Under the pieces are notes generated by a model. That model was given only the letters and a program-made list of their open reading frames with translations. It searched no databases and was not told the origin of the DNA. A stretch of 64,000 nucleotides of DNA from Ruminococcus sp. (GTDB lineage: Bacteria > Bacillota > Clostridia > Oscillospirales > Ruminococcaceae). The translations under genes were made by a program, and so were the position numbers. Below, piece after piece: positions 15,450-24,461 of this stretch. Position 1 is the first letter of the stretch, and each line of letters begins with the position of its first letter. The DNA lies in contig JAEEVL010000015.1 in NCBI GenBank assembly GCA_016290875.1, positions 1-64,000 of the forward strand, given 5' to 3'.

Positions 15450-17267
15450 CTATTTCTGCACAGGAAATTCTGTAATAATACCGAGCTTATACTGCTGTAT
15501 AAGAAGTGCATCTTTGTTCGTAAGTCCCGTTAAACCGTCAACATCAGCATTTACCGCACCTTGAGCAGATATGCTGTACGCTGTTTTTCCCTGAGCGTAT
15601 TTATCAGGATTTGTAGCAGCCTGCATCACCAGCACTGCATCAGCAATATTCACATTGTTATCGCAGTTAGCGTCGCCGTAGCATCTTTCACCGTCAATTA
15701 TTTCTTCCTTAGGTATGAATGTTATATCGTTATCTTTTGCATAGCTTTCAGCTGCAGATGCGGGAGCGCCATAAATAATGAAGTCAGCTTCCGGCTTGCT
15801 GATAGTCGTTGTGTAGCCAAACGCATAGTCGCCTATCGAAGTGACAGTCGGCGGAATGTATACCGACTTCATATTCTTATCCATAGCAAAGCTGTATGCT
15901 CCTATTGAAGTCACACCGCTGCCTATCTCTACATTTTCAAGAGCCGAATTATGGAATGCAGCTTCGCCTATCGTCAGTACATTGTCCGGTATTTTGATAT
16001 TTTTCATTGTCCCATTGTATCTGAAAGCCTGATCACGTATAACGGTCACAGTTTCCGGGATGGTGAACTCTTCAAGATTTCTGACATGAACAATCTCTGA
16101 GCCGTCTGCTGTATATACAGCATGTCCGTCAAACATAAAGCTCTTATTATCCGGCGATATAATTATCTCCTCCAAAGCAGCTGTCTTAGTCAGTGCTCCT
16201 GGTGCGATCTCAGTAAGTGTAGATGGGAGGACAATTTTTTTCAGTGACTTGCACGCAAAGAACGCATACTCACCTATCGAAGTGTAGTTTTCAGGCAGAG
16301 TTACATCTGTTATATAGCTGTTGTTTGTAAATATGCTGTCACCAACGCCCACAACCGGCTTTCCGTAATACTCAGACGGAAATGTCAACGAAGTTCCGTC
16401 ACTTTCGATGCCGTCATACTGGTATACCATATATCCGTCAGCTGTATTTTTGACACAGTACAATGAATCTCGCTTTCTGACGCTGTAAGGCCGCGGAACA
16501 GCTGTTGAGCCATATCCGGCTTCAAGTTCATAATACTGCCCGTCTTCCCAGGCTAAAACATTCTTGTGACCTGAACCCGCACCGGGATCTTTGTTGCCGT
16601 TTCTTATCCGGGCATTTATTCCGACTTTTTCACATTCTCTGAGTATCAGATCTGAGCTCGCCCAACAGTCACCGCCGCCATTAATAACCATACCTATATA
16701 ATCTGAATAATAGGCATCGTATATATATGTGGCCGGAAACTTTGTTATAACATCGAGTTTCTCCTCAAATGTCATTTTCTCACTATAATTCTCAGAAAGA
16801 TAATCATCGATGACTTTATCAGCATAGACCTCAGCGTAATCGACTACGTGAACGGTAACATCATATCTGCTTTCATCAGTGAATACCGTTACTACAGAAT
16901 CACCTGTCTCATAGCGCACTTCAACAGTTTCACCCTCAGCACCTGTCGACCACGATGTACCCATACCGCCATTCCAGTAAATAGTCCTGGATTTAGGCTT
17001 GACAAGCCCATTAGAATTAACTTCGACTGAATTTCCGGATTTAACCTTACAGGCTATGATATCTCCTTCATCTGCCTCAAGCTGAAACTCGGTGAGTGCT
17101 CCGTCAGGAAGAGTTAGCTTATCAGAATACGTTGAACCGATCGTGTATAGTGTCAGTTCATCAGTGTTCATCGCAGCATATACTGTAAAATTTATGTCAG
17201 AAATTGGTAAAGCTGTTATTGTCATTGAAAACGCAGCCATTACAGCTGCGATCCTGTGAAATCTCAT
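15450..17267 (-). CDS. Dockerin protein with transglutaminase-like and leucine-rich-repeat (BspA) domains
   Basis: Secreted cellulosomal protein of about 605 residues. A signal peptide (about 1-35) is followed by an Ig-like region, then a transglutaminase-like domain with the catalytic Cys at about 200 (GGGDCWASSD) and His at about 233 (GSGHKNVLAWEDG). BspA-type LRR_5 repeats follow (about 290-515; LPENYTSIGEYAFFACKSLK, VTSIGAYSFAMDKNM, VTSIGDYAFGY). The C-terminal type I dockerin (about 525-605) has two calcium loops, DANCDNNVNIADAV and DVDGLTGLTNKDAL. The start is the ATG at 17265-17267 after AGGGGTG. The transglutaminase fold in bacteria often acts as a peptidase or in peptide cross-linking; its role here is unknown. 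The dockerin is almost the same as those at 39669 and 42601. Confidence 0.88.
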   Translation of the reverse strand: MRFHRIAAVMAAFSMTITALPISDINFTVYAAMNTDELTLYTIGSTYSDKLTLPDGALTEFQLEADEGDIIACKVKSGNSVEVNSNGLVKPKSRTIYWNGGMGTSWSTGAEGETVEVRYETGDSVVTVFTDESRYDVTVHVVDYAEVYADKVIDDYLSENYSEKMTFEEKLDVITKFPATYIYDAYYSDYIGMVINGGGDCWASSDLILRECEKVGINARIRNGNKDPGAGSGHKNVLAWEDGQYYELEAGYGSTAVPRPYSVRKRDSLYCVKNTADGYMVYQYDGIESDGTSLTFPSEYYGKPVVGVGDSIFTNNSYITDVTLPENYTSIGEYAFFACKSLKKIVLPSTLTEIAPGALTKTAALEEIIISPDNKSFMFDGHAVYTADGSEIVHVRNLEEFTIPETVTVIRDQAFRYNGTMKNIKIPDNVLTIGEAAFHNSALENVEIGSGVTSIGAYSFAMDKNMKSVYIPPTVTSIGDYAFGYTTTISKPEADFIIYGAPASAAESYAKDNDITFIPKEEIIDGERCYGDANCDNNVNIADAVLVMQAATNPDKYAQGKTAYSISAQGAVNADVDGLTGLTNKDALLIQQYKLGIITEFPVQK

Positions 17268-17299
17268 TTTAACACCCCTGTAAAAAACTCTGTAAGCCA

Positions 17300-17329
17300 A
17301 TTATACCACTTTATTTTATGTAAGTCCAA
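17300..17329 (-). promoter_or_regulatory. Promoter of the transglutaminase/LRR dockerin gene
   Basis: Minus-strand TTGGAC (17324-17329), 18-bp spacer, TATAAT (17300-17305). Confidence 0.65.
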
Positions 17330-17408
17330 TAAATTTCGCTAATAATCCGCATCCATCAGCATTTCTGCGTTTTATATAAAGCTTTGTCGCTCATTTTGTA
17401 TAAAGTGA

Positions 17409-17440
17409 TAAAAAAGTACCTGCACATCTGCGCAGGTACT
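17409..17440 (-). terminator. Terminator of the GH43-CE1 gene
   Basis: AGTACCTGC (17415-17423) pairs with GCAGGTACT (17432-17440); TTTTTT follows on the minus strand. Confidence 0.85.
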
Positions 17441-17449
17441 CGATAAATA

Positions 17450-20400
17450 TTATTTAGTAGCCTTGAAAACTTCACGAACAAAGTTATAGATATGTGCATG
17501 GATACTATTGTCGCCGTGATAGCCGCCGTTTACATACTGCCAGATATGCGGTACACCATTCTTGGTGAAATTATCGTGGTATGTCTTCGGGTTATCATAT
17601 ACAACTGTATCGTTGCTGCCTGCTGTGATGTGGAGAAGATAAGGCTCATTATCAGCACTCCACTTGAAAGCACCTGTTACGCCCGGCGCAGGGCAGATAG
17701 CTCCGATATAACCAAATTTGTCAGGGAGCTTCATGCCAATGAGAAGAGATTCTCTTCCACCCATCGAGAAACCTGTGACAGCTGTGTTGTCCTTGCCCTC
17801 AAGTATGCTGTACTTGCTTGCTATCTCAGGCATAAGGTCATTTGTAAGGTCGTTTATGAAGTTGTCATATGCACGGTTATTTGTCTCATCCATACCTGTG
17901 CATGACTTAAGCGTATCACTCGAGAACACATCAGGGAATACAACTATCATATCCTTTGCTTCTCCGGCAGCAATAGCATTACCAATGATCTGACGTGTAT
18001 ACATTGTACCATTCCCCTGGATTATCATACGGTCAGGATTCTCATAGTAACCATGAAGCACGTACATAACAGGATACTTTTTACTCTCCGTGTATCCGGC
18101 AGGAAGAAGTATATTGTAATTCTTCTGTCTCTTGCAGGTCGTAGAATAGTATGAATCCTTCTTTACTGTTCCGTACTGAACTCCGTTTTTCTCGCTGTGT
18201 GAGTCGTTAGGCTCTGATTCTCTTACGTTAGCCTTTACAACGTCAGTATATGCAGACATAGTCATTGCTGTATGCGGCTTTTCTGCTATCGGAAATACAT
18301 TTATTCTGCCAAGCAGATAATTCTGCATAAGGATAAGATCAGCAATTGTATAGTCGCCGTCCTGATCAACGTCTGCATTTGTTTGCGAAACGGCACTTAT
18401 AAACTTACCGGAAACGATAGTTTTTTTAGCAAGGATAATGTCGAACACATTGAACTTACCGTCACAGTTGAGGTCTCCGGGGCTCATAGAGATAGGTGCA
18501 GGTCCATCTATTTCTTTACCGGCAGGAGCTCCTATAACTTCATCTACATAGAAGCTATCTGTACCTTTTTCAGTTTCAACATAAATGTAAAGATCAGTTG
18601 CACCTTCAGGTATCTTATAATCAGTATTCTTAAGCTGGAGCCATTCACCCTTTACTGCAGTCTGAATGTCTATCTTATCATACTGAACATCGCCCTCTGA
18701 ATCCTTATACTGGAATGAAAGGTAGATCTTCTGTGAAGCAGGGCCGTCGTTGTACATAACATCAGCGCTGAAGCTGTACTTCTCACCAGGTTTGAACGTG
18801 CTCAGGCTGAGAGCCTTTGAAGCGCCGTTCCAGTTGGCTTCACGGCCCGATGTATAGAGGGATTTGCTGCCTGAATAACTTGCGCTGCCTGAAGATTCAA
18901 CAGAAGCAGAACCTCTGCCAGTCCACTTGCCAACACCGCTCTCAAATGTATCATGGAAGAAATATCCATCAGGATCAGGTTCAACAATATTGGGCGCATT
19001 CCATTCAGCACGCTCATAGTCAAAGTAATCGATATCAGCATATCCGCCTGTACTCTTTGTCGGATAGCTGTAAATAGCACTTCTGTATCCGGTGAACAGC
19101 TTGAGATCATATGACATTGAAAGCTCTTTTCCTATGCTTTTCCAGTTATTACCATCAAATGAATACTGAAATGTTGCCTTATCGATATTGTTGGAGCAGT
19201 TTCCGGCACCGTCAACAGTATTGTAGCGGAAATTGGCCTTGAGGTACACCTCGTCTCCGGACATTGCTACCTGTTCGACCTTACTTTCACTTGAAGACGC
19301 AACATCGCTTCCGCCATTGTTAACGGACATATAGACCTTCTTGCTGCCGTCATTGTCAACGAATACTCCGACATTTCCATAACGAAGCTGAAAAGCAGAT
19401 AATCCTGCATGATCTCCGACCTTCATTCCTCTTGTATCGAGCTTGATTATACTGGAACAAGAAGGTCCCTCAGTACGCTGAGTCAATGTATTTCTAGCCC
19501 AGAGTATGTTAGAAGCTATCGTATTGTTGTGAAGTCTTAGATATCCGTCACGCTCTGTAACAGACCAGGATTTATTATCAGGATTGTGGTTCCACTGCCA
19601 TTCAAGTGCAAGCTTATTGCTGCTGTATGAGAACTGATCGGGCTTAGCGAGCTGTGTACCAGTTGTACCGCCCTCAATCTCAAATGTAAGCGGAGCTTTT
19701 CCGTTCACGCCCATGATCGGCCAGTCGTTCTGCCAAGTTACTGGTACGAGAACAGGTATTCTTCCTACTGCTCCGTGATCCTGGAAAAGAAGTCCGTACC
19801 ACTGACCGTCAGGAGTATCAACGATGCCGCCCTGTGCAACACCACTTCCATAGGTTCCGAGACCGGAATTCAGAACTGTTTTCCACTCATAGCTTCCGAG
19901 AAGATTCTTTGAACGGTAGCAGAACTCGATTCGTCCGCTGTTTGACGGCCATGCGATACCGAAAATATAGTAATAACCGTTTATCTTCTGAATATGCCAG
20001 CCCTCACCTGCGAGGTTGTTAAATTCAGTCTTGAAGAGCTGTTTGTCAACGCCGCCCGATTTAAAGCCTGTCATATCAGAATTGAGTTCTTTGATATTGC
20101 AGTTACCGCCAGAACCGTGTACAAGGTAATTACGGCCATCATCATCAAAGAGAATTGATGCATCATGGTACATACCGTTTATCTCGCTGCGAGTCCAAAT
20201 ACCGTTCTCAATGTCGCTTGTCTGATAGATATAGGACTTATTGGAGCCGTAACTTCCGAAGAATACGTAGAATTTTCCTTTGTTGTAGCGGAGACTTGCT
20301 GCCCACTGACCGTGCGCATAGTCATGCTTGCCGTTGGTGAGATTCTGGACGTCGCCGTTAGCATAGGTATCATAAACATAGTTGCATATTTCCCACGAAA

Positions 20401-20650
20401 CGAGATCCTTTGATTTCATGATCGGAGCACCCGGACTAAAATACATAGTCGTGCTGATCATATAATATGTGTCACCAACTCTGATGATGTCGTCATCCGG
20501 AACATCTGCCCAAATGAGAGGATTTGAGACTGTTGTTGTTTCCGAAGCGGCATCAGCCGTAAAATTCTGCTCCGGTATGCTCACACCTGAGAACACCAAT
20601 GCAGCAGCTGAGCACAATGAGAGGACTGCGCTCATAGCTTTACTCTTCAT
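17450..20650 (-). CDS. Bifunctional xylanolytic enzyme GH43-CBM22-dockerin-CE1
   Basis: Secreted 1066-residue cellulosomal enzyme. Domains in order: signal peptide (1-34); GH43 five-bladed propeller (about 45-330; NPLIWADVPDDDIIRVGDTYYM carries the catalytic base Asp, DASILFDDDGRNYLVHG the middle region); C-terminal beta-sandwich usual in GH43 xylosidases (about 335-550); CBM22-like module (about 565-715; FHDTFESGVGKWTGRGSASV); internal type I dockerin (about 720-790); and a CE1 feruloyl/acetyl-xylan esterase (about 815-1066) with nucleophile Ser in GFSMGGRES and catalytic His near GGYHGDN. Together these would remove xylose or arabinose and feruloyl side groups of xylan. The start ATG follows AGGGGGT. 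The dockerin lies in the middle, and its two repeats are in the reverse order compared with several neighbours. Confidence 0.93.
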   Translation of the reverse strand: MKSKAMSAVLSLCSAAALVFSGVSIPEQNFTADAASETTTVSNPLIWADVPDDDIIRVGDTYYMISTTMYFSPGAPIMKSKDLVSWEICNYVYDTYANGDVQNLTNGKHDYAHGQWAASLRYNKGKFYVFFGSYGSNKSYIYQTSDIENGIWTRSEINGMYHDASILFDDDGRNYLVHGSGGNCNIKELNSDMTGFKSGGVDKQLFKTEFNNLAGEGWHIQKINGYYYIFGIAWPSNSGRIEFCYRSKNLLGSYEWKTVLNSGLGTYGSGVAQGGIVDTPDGQWYGLLFQDHGAVGRIPVLVPVTWQNDWPIMGVNGKAPLTFEIEGGTTGTQLAKPDQFSYSSNKLALEWQWNHNPDNKSWSVTERDGYLRLHNNTIASNILWARNTLTQRTEGPSCSSIIKLDTRGMKVGDHAGLSAFQLRYGNVGVFVDNDGSKKVYMSVNNGGSDVASSSESKVEQVAMSGDEVYLKANFRYNTVDGAGNCSNNIDKATFQYSFDGNNWKSIGKELSMSYDLKLFTGYRSAIYSYPTKSTGGYADIDYFDYERAEWNAPNIVEPDPDGYFFHDTFESGVGKWTGRGSASVESSGSASYSGSKSLYTSGREANWNGASKALSLSTFKPGEKYSFSADVMYNDGPASQKIYLSFQYKDSEGDVQYDKIDIQTAVKGEWLQLKNTDYKIPEGATDLYIYVETEKGTDSFYVDEVIGAPAGKEIDGPAPISMSPGDLNCDGKFNVFDIILAKKTIVSGKFISAVSQTNADVDQDGDYTIADLILMQNYLLGRINVFPIAEKPHTAMTMSAYTDVVKANVRESEPNDSHSEKNGVQYGTVKKDSYYSTTCKRQKNYNILLPAGYTESKKYPVMYVLHGYYENPDRMIIQGNGTMYTRQIIGNAIAAGEAKDMIVVFPDVFSSDTLKSCTGMDETNNRAYDNFINDLTNDLMPEIASKYSILEGKDNTAVTGFSMGGRESLLIGMKLPDKFGYIGAICPAPGVTGAFKWSADNEPYLLHITAGSNDTVVYDNPKTYHDNFTKNGVPHIWQYVNGGYHGDNSIHAHIYNFVREVFKATK

Positions 20651-20924
20651 AAGTATTACCCCCTAAAATTAAAAAATATTATTTCAACAGCAGATACAGA
20701 GAGTTATCTGCTGTCAAGCACTTAAACTGTTCATTATATTATCTATAACAGCTATTTTCTATATTTTATATTTATAAACTGCACCAAATCTTCATTTTGT
20801 ACACCATTAGTCACACTTTACATAATTATAACATAATTTGTACATAAAGTCAATACAAATTAGACATTATCAAAGATTTTGATTTAAACACTCACAAAGC
20901 AATTGTTTATTATGAACATAAAAA
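20651..20924. other. Long leader region of the GH43-CE1 gene
   Basis: AT-rich, no gene. The promoter at 20825-20853 leaves an untranslated leader of about 170 nt. The leader contains an inverted repeat GCAGATA/TATCTGC near 20691-20712. No known riboswitch was recognised. Confidence 0.55.
20825..20853 (-). promoter_or_regulatory. Promoter of the GH43-CE1 gene
   Basis: Minus-strand TTGACT (20848-20853), 17-bp spacer, TATAAT (20825-20830). Confidence 0.75.
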
Positions 20925-20947
20925 ACCGAGGATGTTTCATCCTCGGT
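20919..20947 (-). terminator. Terminator of the signalling operon
   Basis: ACCGAGGATG (20925-20934) pairs with CATCCTCGGT (20938-20947); TTTTTTAT follows on the minus strand. It ends the five-gene operon that starts at 26153. Confidence 0.85.
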
Positions 20948-20968
20948 CTGTAATCATATTTATTAATA

Positions 20969-22675
20969 TCAGTTTTCGTCGTCGTCAAGATGACTGTAAT
21001 AATTCTCAAGGCGTGGTTTAGCCTGAATGTAATATTTCTCAAGATTTCTGTCAAAGTGCTTTCCCATGCTCTCGAGTATTATCTTATCAGCCTGCGCAAA
21101 AGACATCTTTTCCTTATAAACACGCTTGCTGACAAGTGCGTCGTATACATCTGCAAGCGCCATTATACGAGCTTCAACAGGTATCTCGTCACCTTTGAGT
21201 CCGTCAGGATAGCCGGAGCCGTCCCAGCGTTCATGGTGATAGTGTGCCATATTCTCAGCTATAACTGCAAATTCTGTATCATCGTTGCCTTGCATTATGC
21301 TGTGAACTATACGCGCCCCCTCGGCAGCGTGAACTTTCATCTTATTGTATTCCTCATCAGTGAATTTGCCAGGTTTCCTTAGAACCGCGTCATCTACTGC
21401 TATCTTGCCAAGGTCGTGCATAGGAGCAGCCTTGATAATATCACGGTAATACTCATCGCTGAGTCCAAACGCCTTATCTTTCATCATTTCAAGCGTCAGC
21501 AGTCTTACAGCCTGCCTTGTACGCTTGATATGACCGCCGGTCGAGTTATCACGGCTCTCAACTATCATAGCAAGTCCCATAACAAGGTTGTTGCTCATAT
21601 CTATGATGTAGTTGGTCTTCTCAGCTATTTCTCTGCGAAGATCCGTGTTATAACGGTCAATGAGCTCTATGTACTTCTGATTCTTGGTATCGTCAGTAAT
21701 AACGAACTGATAGCCTCGTATATCTTCACCATTATAGAGGTAACGGAGATTTATAAGATATATGCTATCATCCTTGTTGTAATAGAACTTATTCTTGCTC
21801 TCGTCATTCGTGAAGTCCGAAAGCCACTTCATGATAGGCTCGTTAACTTCCGGATCCTGATCAATCGGCTTATCAACCGTAAGCTTTTCGAGCGCCGGAA
21901 AGAATTTCTTTGCCGTCTTGTTACAGCCGAGATAATTATAAGTAAAGTCTATCGATATTATTCCCGTATCACCGTTCTGAACGAGCGAATCCACGACACT
22001 GTCGTCAATGTCATAGAGACAAACTCTCTTAGCAATGATAAGATAAACGAACTGCGCGAAGGTATATACTGCCGGCTGGAGGTCAATCCTTAAATTAACA
22101 AACCTGTTGAAAATATAGCAGGCTACTGCCGTTATCTCAGGCAGGAACAGCAGATATATCAGATGACGAGAAACATCCTTCTTTTTGAAGAAAGCATATA
22201 CGACAGCAGATACACTCAGCATAAAGTATGTCAAAACCATAACAATAAATGCCGTGTGCATAGGTCCGTATTCTTTGTCGTACAGAACTCCTATATCGCC
22301 GACCTGCTTGAATTTGAATTCTTTGTAAAATACCGTACTCTTGTCTATAGTTAGGACGGACATATAAACCACAAGACTGACGACCATGAACAATGCCTGT
22401 AAGAAACTATTCAGCTTTATTCTGCATAACTCGAAAACATTCAGCATTATAAACAGCATCAGAAAACATCCGCCGATATAGATAACTTTGTTTGCCGCAA
22501 GAGCAGCACCTGCATCTTTTGCGTTTACAAATAAAAAATATCCCAGTACGCTTATCGGAACAAAAATAAATATCAATGTAAAATGTATATCAAAATGCTT
22601 ATTCCACATCAAAGCATATACAAGAGAAAAGAGCACAGATAACACAAATAACGCCTCATAGTATGCAGCGATCAT
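20969..22675 (-). CDS. HD-GYP c-di-GMP phosphodiesterase with 7TM and PAS-like sensor
   Basis: Membrane-bound 568-residue signalling enzyme. The N-terminal seven hydrophobic segments (about 1-220) resemble the 7TM sensor of histidine-kinase-type receptors. A PAS-like region follows (about 225-335; NGDTGIISIDFTYNYLGCN), then a helical linker and an HD-GYP domain (about 350-560). The metal-binding HD is in APMHDLGKIA and the signature HHERWDGSGYPDGLKG is complete, so c-di-GMP hydrolysis is expected. Its start is 27 bp after the histidine kinase stop with no terminator between, so it is the last gene of the RR-ABC-permease-HK operon. That placement is unusual and suggests the stimulus that switches on the ABC exporter also lowers c-di-GMP. 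Confidence 0.9.
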   Translation of the reverse strand: MIAAYYEALFVLSVLFSLVYALMWNKHFDIHFTLIFIFVPISVLGYFLFVNAKDAGAALAANKVIYIGGCFLMLFIMLNVFELCRIKLNSFLQALFMVVSLVVYMSVLTIDKSTVFYKEFKFKQVGDIGVLYDKEYGPMHTAFIVMVLTYFMLSVSAVVYAFFKKKDVSRHLIYLLFLPEITAVACYIFNRFVNLRIDLQPAVYTFAQFVYLIIAKRVCLYDIDDSVVDSLVQNGDTGIISIDFTYNYLGCNKTAKKFFPALEKLTVDKPIDQDPEVNEPIMKWLSDFTNDESKNKFYYNKDDSIYLINLRYLYNGEDIRGYQFVITDDTKNQKYIELIDRYNTDLRREIAEKTNYIIDMSNNLVMGLAMIVESRDNSTGGHIKRTRQAVRLLTLEMMKDKAFGLSDEYYRDIIKAAPMHDLGKIAVDDAVLRKPGKFTDEEYNKMKVHAAEGARIVHSIMQGNDDTEFAVIAENMAHYHHERWDGSGYPDGLKGDEIPVEARIMALADVYDALVSKRVYKEKMSFAQADKIILESMGKHFDRNLEKYYIQAKPRLENYYSHLDDDEN

Positions 22676-22702
22676 ACTAACACCACCTATACATCAACAG
22701 TT

Positions 22703-23587
22703 TTATGCGAAAAATCTAATGGATACTCTGAAAATATCATCATGAGGCTCAGCGTTTATCTCACCGCCGAGCATTTCCGTAAACTGCTTGGCAATCGCAA
22801 GTCCAAGTCCGGTATTTCCCTTCGTACGAGAAATATCCGTAGTATAGAATTCATCGAAGATATGGTCGTAATCCACATTTCGTATCTCCGGTTCATTCTC
22901 AAAGATTATCTTGACCTCGTTATCGCCCAGCACGGTAACAATAAGATCTCCGTTTCCGTGCTTCAATGAATTACCTATGAGATTATCAAATATTCGCATA
23001 AGCATACCGGTATTTGAATTTATCATCAGCTTATGCTTGTCGCACCGCAGTATTATCTGTCTTTCACGGGATGAATAGTCATCATAATAATGAACTATCG
23101 ACTCCTCAAGGACTGATATAAGATTTATCTGAGAAAGCTCCGGTTTTTTACCGGATGAAACGATCTTTGAAAACTCAAAGAACGAGTTTATGAGCTCCTC
23201 AAGTCTGATGAGACGTTTCTCGACAATATCAAGCTCACGCTTCTTCTCCTCATCAGACATTTCAGAGTTCTGAATAATATTGATGTACCCCATAGCAGAT
23301 GTCAGTGGCGTGCGAAGGTCATGTGAAATGTTCGTTATCATTTGTTCAAGGTCATGATTCTTTTGCTTGTAGACAGCCCTTATCTGCCGTATCTCCTTGA
23401 GCATAACATTTATCTCGTTTATAAGTCCGTTCGCAAGTCCCCTCTCGGAACGGACAAGAATATTCGTGTCCTTGCTGCCAATATACTTCATCTGCTTGAT
23501 TATGCTGCTCAGTTCCCTGTTCTGAGCAATAATAAGAAACAGTAATATACAGATTATCACCACTAAAATAACTATCGCTGTAACCAT
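22703..23587 (-). CDS. Sensor histidine kinase of the ABC operon
   Basis: Kinase of 294 residues with a single N-terminal membrane helix (about 3-22) and no extracytoplasmic sensor domain, so it is likely to sense through a partner such as the ABC transporter. HisKA contains the phospho-acceptor His89 (ITNISHDLRTPLTSAMGY). HATPase boxes are DNLIGNSLKHG (N), a weak G1 region, and GNTGLGLAIAKQ (G2). This compact form is typical of kinases paired with BcrA-type transporters in peptide-antibiotic resistance. It follows the permease by 40 bp and is read together with the response regulator at 25479-26153. Confidence 0.9.
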   Translation of the reverse strand: MVTAIVILVVIICILLFLIIAQNRELSSIIKQMKYIGSKDTNILVRSERGLANGLINEINVMLKEIRQIRAVYKQKNHDLEQMITNISHDLRTPLTSAMGYINIIQNSEMSDEEKKRELDIVEKRLIRLEELINSFFEFSKIVSSGKKPELSQINLISVLEESIVHYYDDYSSRERQIILRCDKHKLMINSNTGMLMRIFDNLIGNSLKHGNGDLIVTVLGDNEVKIIFENEPEIRNVDYDHIFDEFYTTDISRTKGNTGLGLAIAKQFTEMLGGEINAEPHDDIFRVSIRFFA

Positions 23588-23627
23588 AAACTGTTTCTCC
23601 TTCTTCCCTATCTATCTGACAGATGAG

Positions 23628-24461
23628 TTATCTGATCTCTGCCTTTCTGAACGACCGGTAACCGATAAAATTGAATACAAGTATCAGTGCACCGCATATC
23701 AGGCAGCTTTTTATGATATATGATGATGAAGGATCGTGTGCCATATAGTAGTAAATAGAGGATAATTCGTAATCTAAATAGGCTTCATCAAACTTAAGAA
23801 GCACCTTAAATATCTCAAGTATGAGCTGAAAGCAAAATATAAGCGGTATCGAAACGCCATTCAGCGCGGCTGTTTTCCTGAAAACGAATGCAAGCCCTGA
23901 CAATACACTCGCCAACGCGAGCACTACCGGCAGCTGCAGCACGTAGATCTTCATCAATTCGGCAAAACTGAGTATATTTGCACCATTATTAAATATCCGC
24001 ATACATAAATGAATTGACACAGCATTTAAAAGCATCAACAACATACATAATATCACAGTTAAGCCGACCTTAGATATATAATACTTTCTTCTGCTTATTG
24101 CCGAAGACAAAGTGTTTTTGACACTGCCATTTGAAAAATCTGAAGCTATAACTATGACAGTCATTATAATGAACATATAATATATGTTCATGCTCTGAGA
24201 AAAGTAGTCTCTTTCCAAAAAATATCTGTCATTATGGATCAGATAATCTCTTGTCTCAGAAATGGAGAACTTGGCTAATTCACTTTCGGGAATATCAAGA
24301 CATTCATATATATCTGACTGCTGAAGACCGGCAGAAAAAATTATTCCCGGCTGCATGATAGCAGCAGAAAAAACAGAAACTATCAGTACAAATACTAATG
24401 CTATATAAAATCCTTTACTGCGCACAGCTCTGTACAGATCTGATTTCAGTATATTGATCAT
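23628..24461 (-). CDS. ABC-2 family transporter permease (BcrB-like position)
   Basis: Membrane protein of 277 residues with about six hydrophobic segments and a large extracytoplasmic loop after the first helix (about 45-105), the layout of ABC-2 permeases in lantibiotic and bacitracin transport systems. It starts MINILKSDLYRAVRSKGFY, the usual amphipathic entry. Its ATG overlaps the ATPase stop codon by 4 bp. The ASDFSNGSVKNTLSSAISRRKYY segment after the second helix is conserved in this group. The substrate is unknown; peptide antibiotic efflux is a reasonable inference from context only. Confidence 0.87.
   Translation of the reverse strand: MINILKSDLYRAVRSKGFYIALVFVLIVSVFSAAIMQPGIIFSAGLQQSDIYECLDIPESELAKFSISETRDYLIHNDRYFLERDYFSQSMNIYYMFIIMTVIVIASDFSNGSVKNTLSSAISRRKYYISKVGLTVILCMLLMLLNAVSIHLCMRIFNNGANILSFAELMKIYVLQLPVVLALASVLSGLAFVFRKTAALNGVSIPLIFCFQLILEIFKVLLKFDEAYLDYELSSIYYYMAHDPSSSYIIKSCLICGALILVFNFIGYRSFRKAEIR

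Noticed and set aside
18802..19110. Open frames on the opposite strand or in other frames inside the large dockerin genes
   Set aside because: They are shadows of long, clearly coding frames and have no translation signals or recognisable domains.
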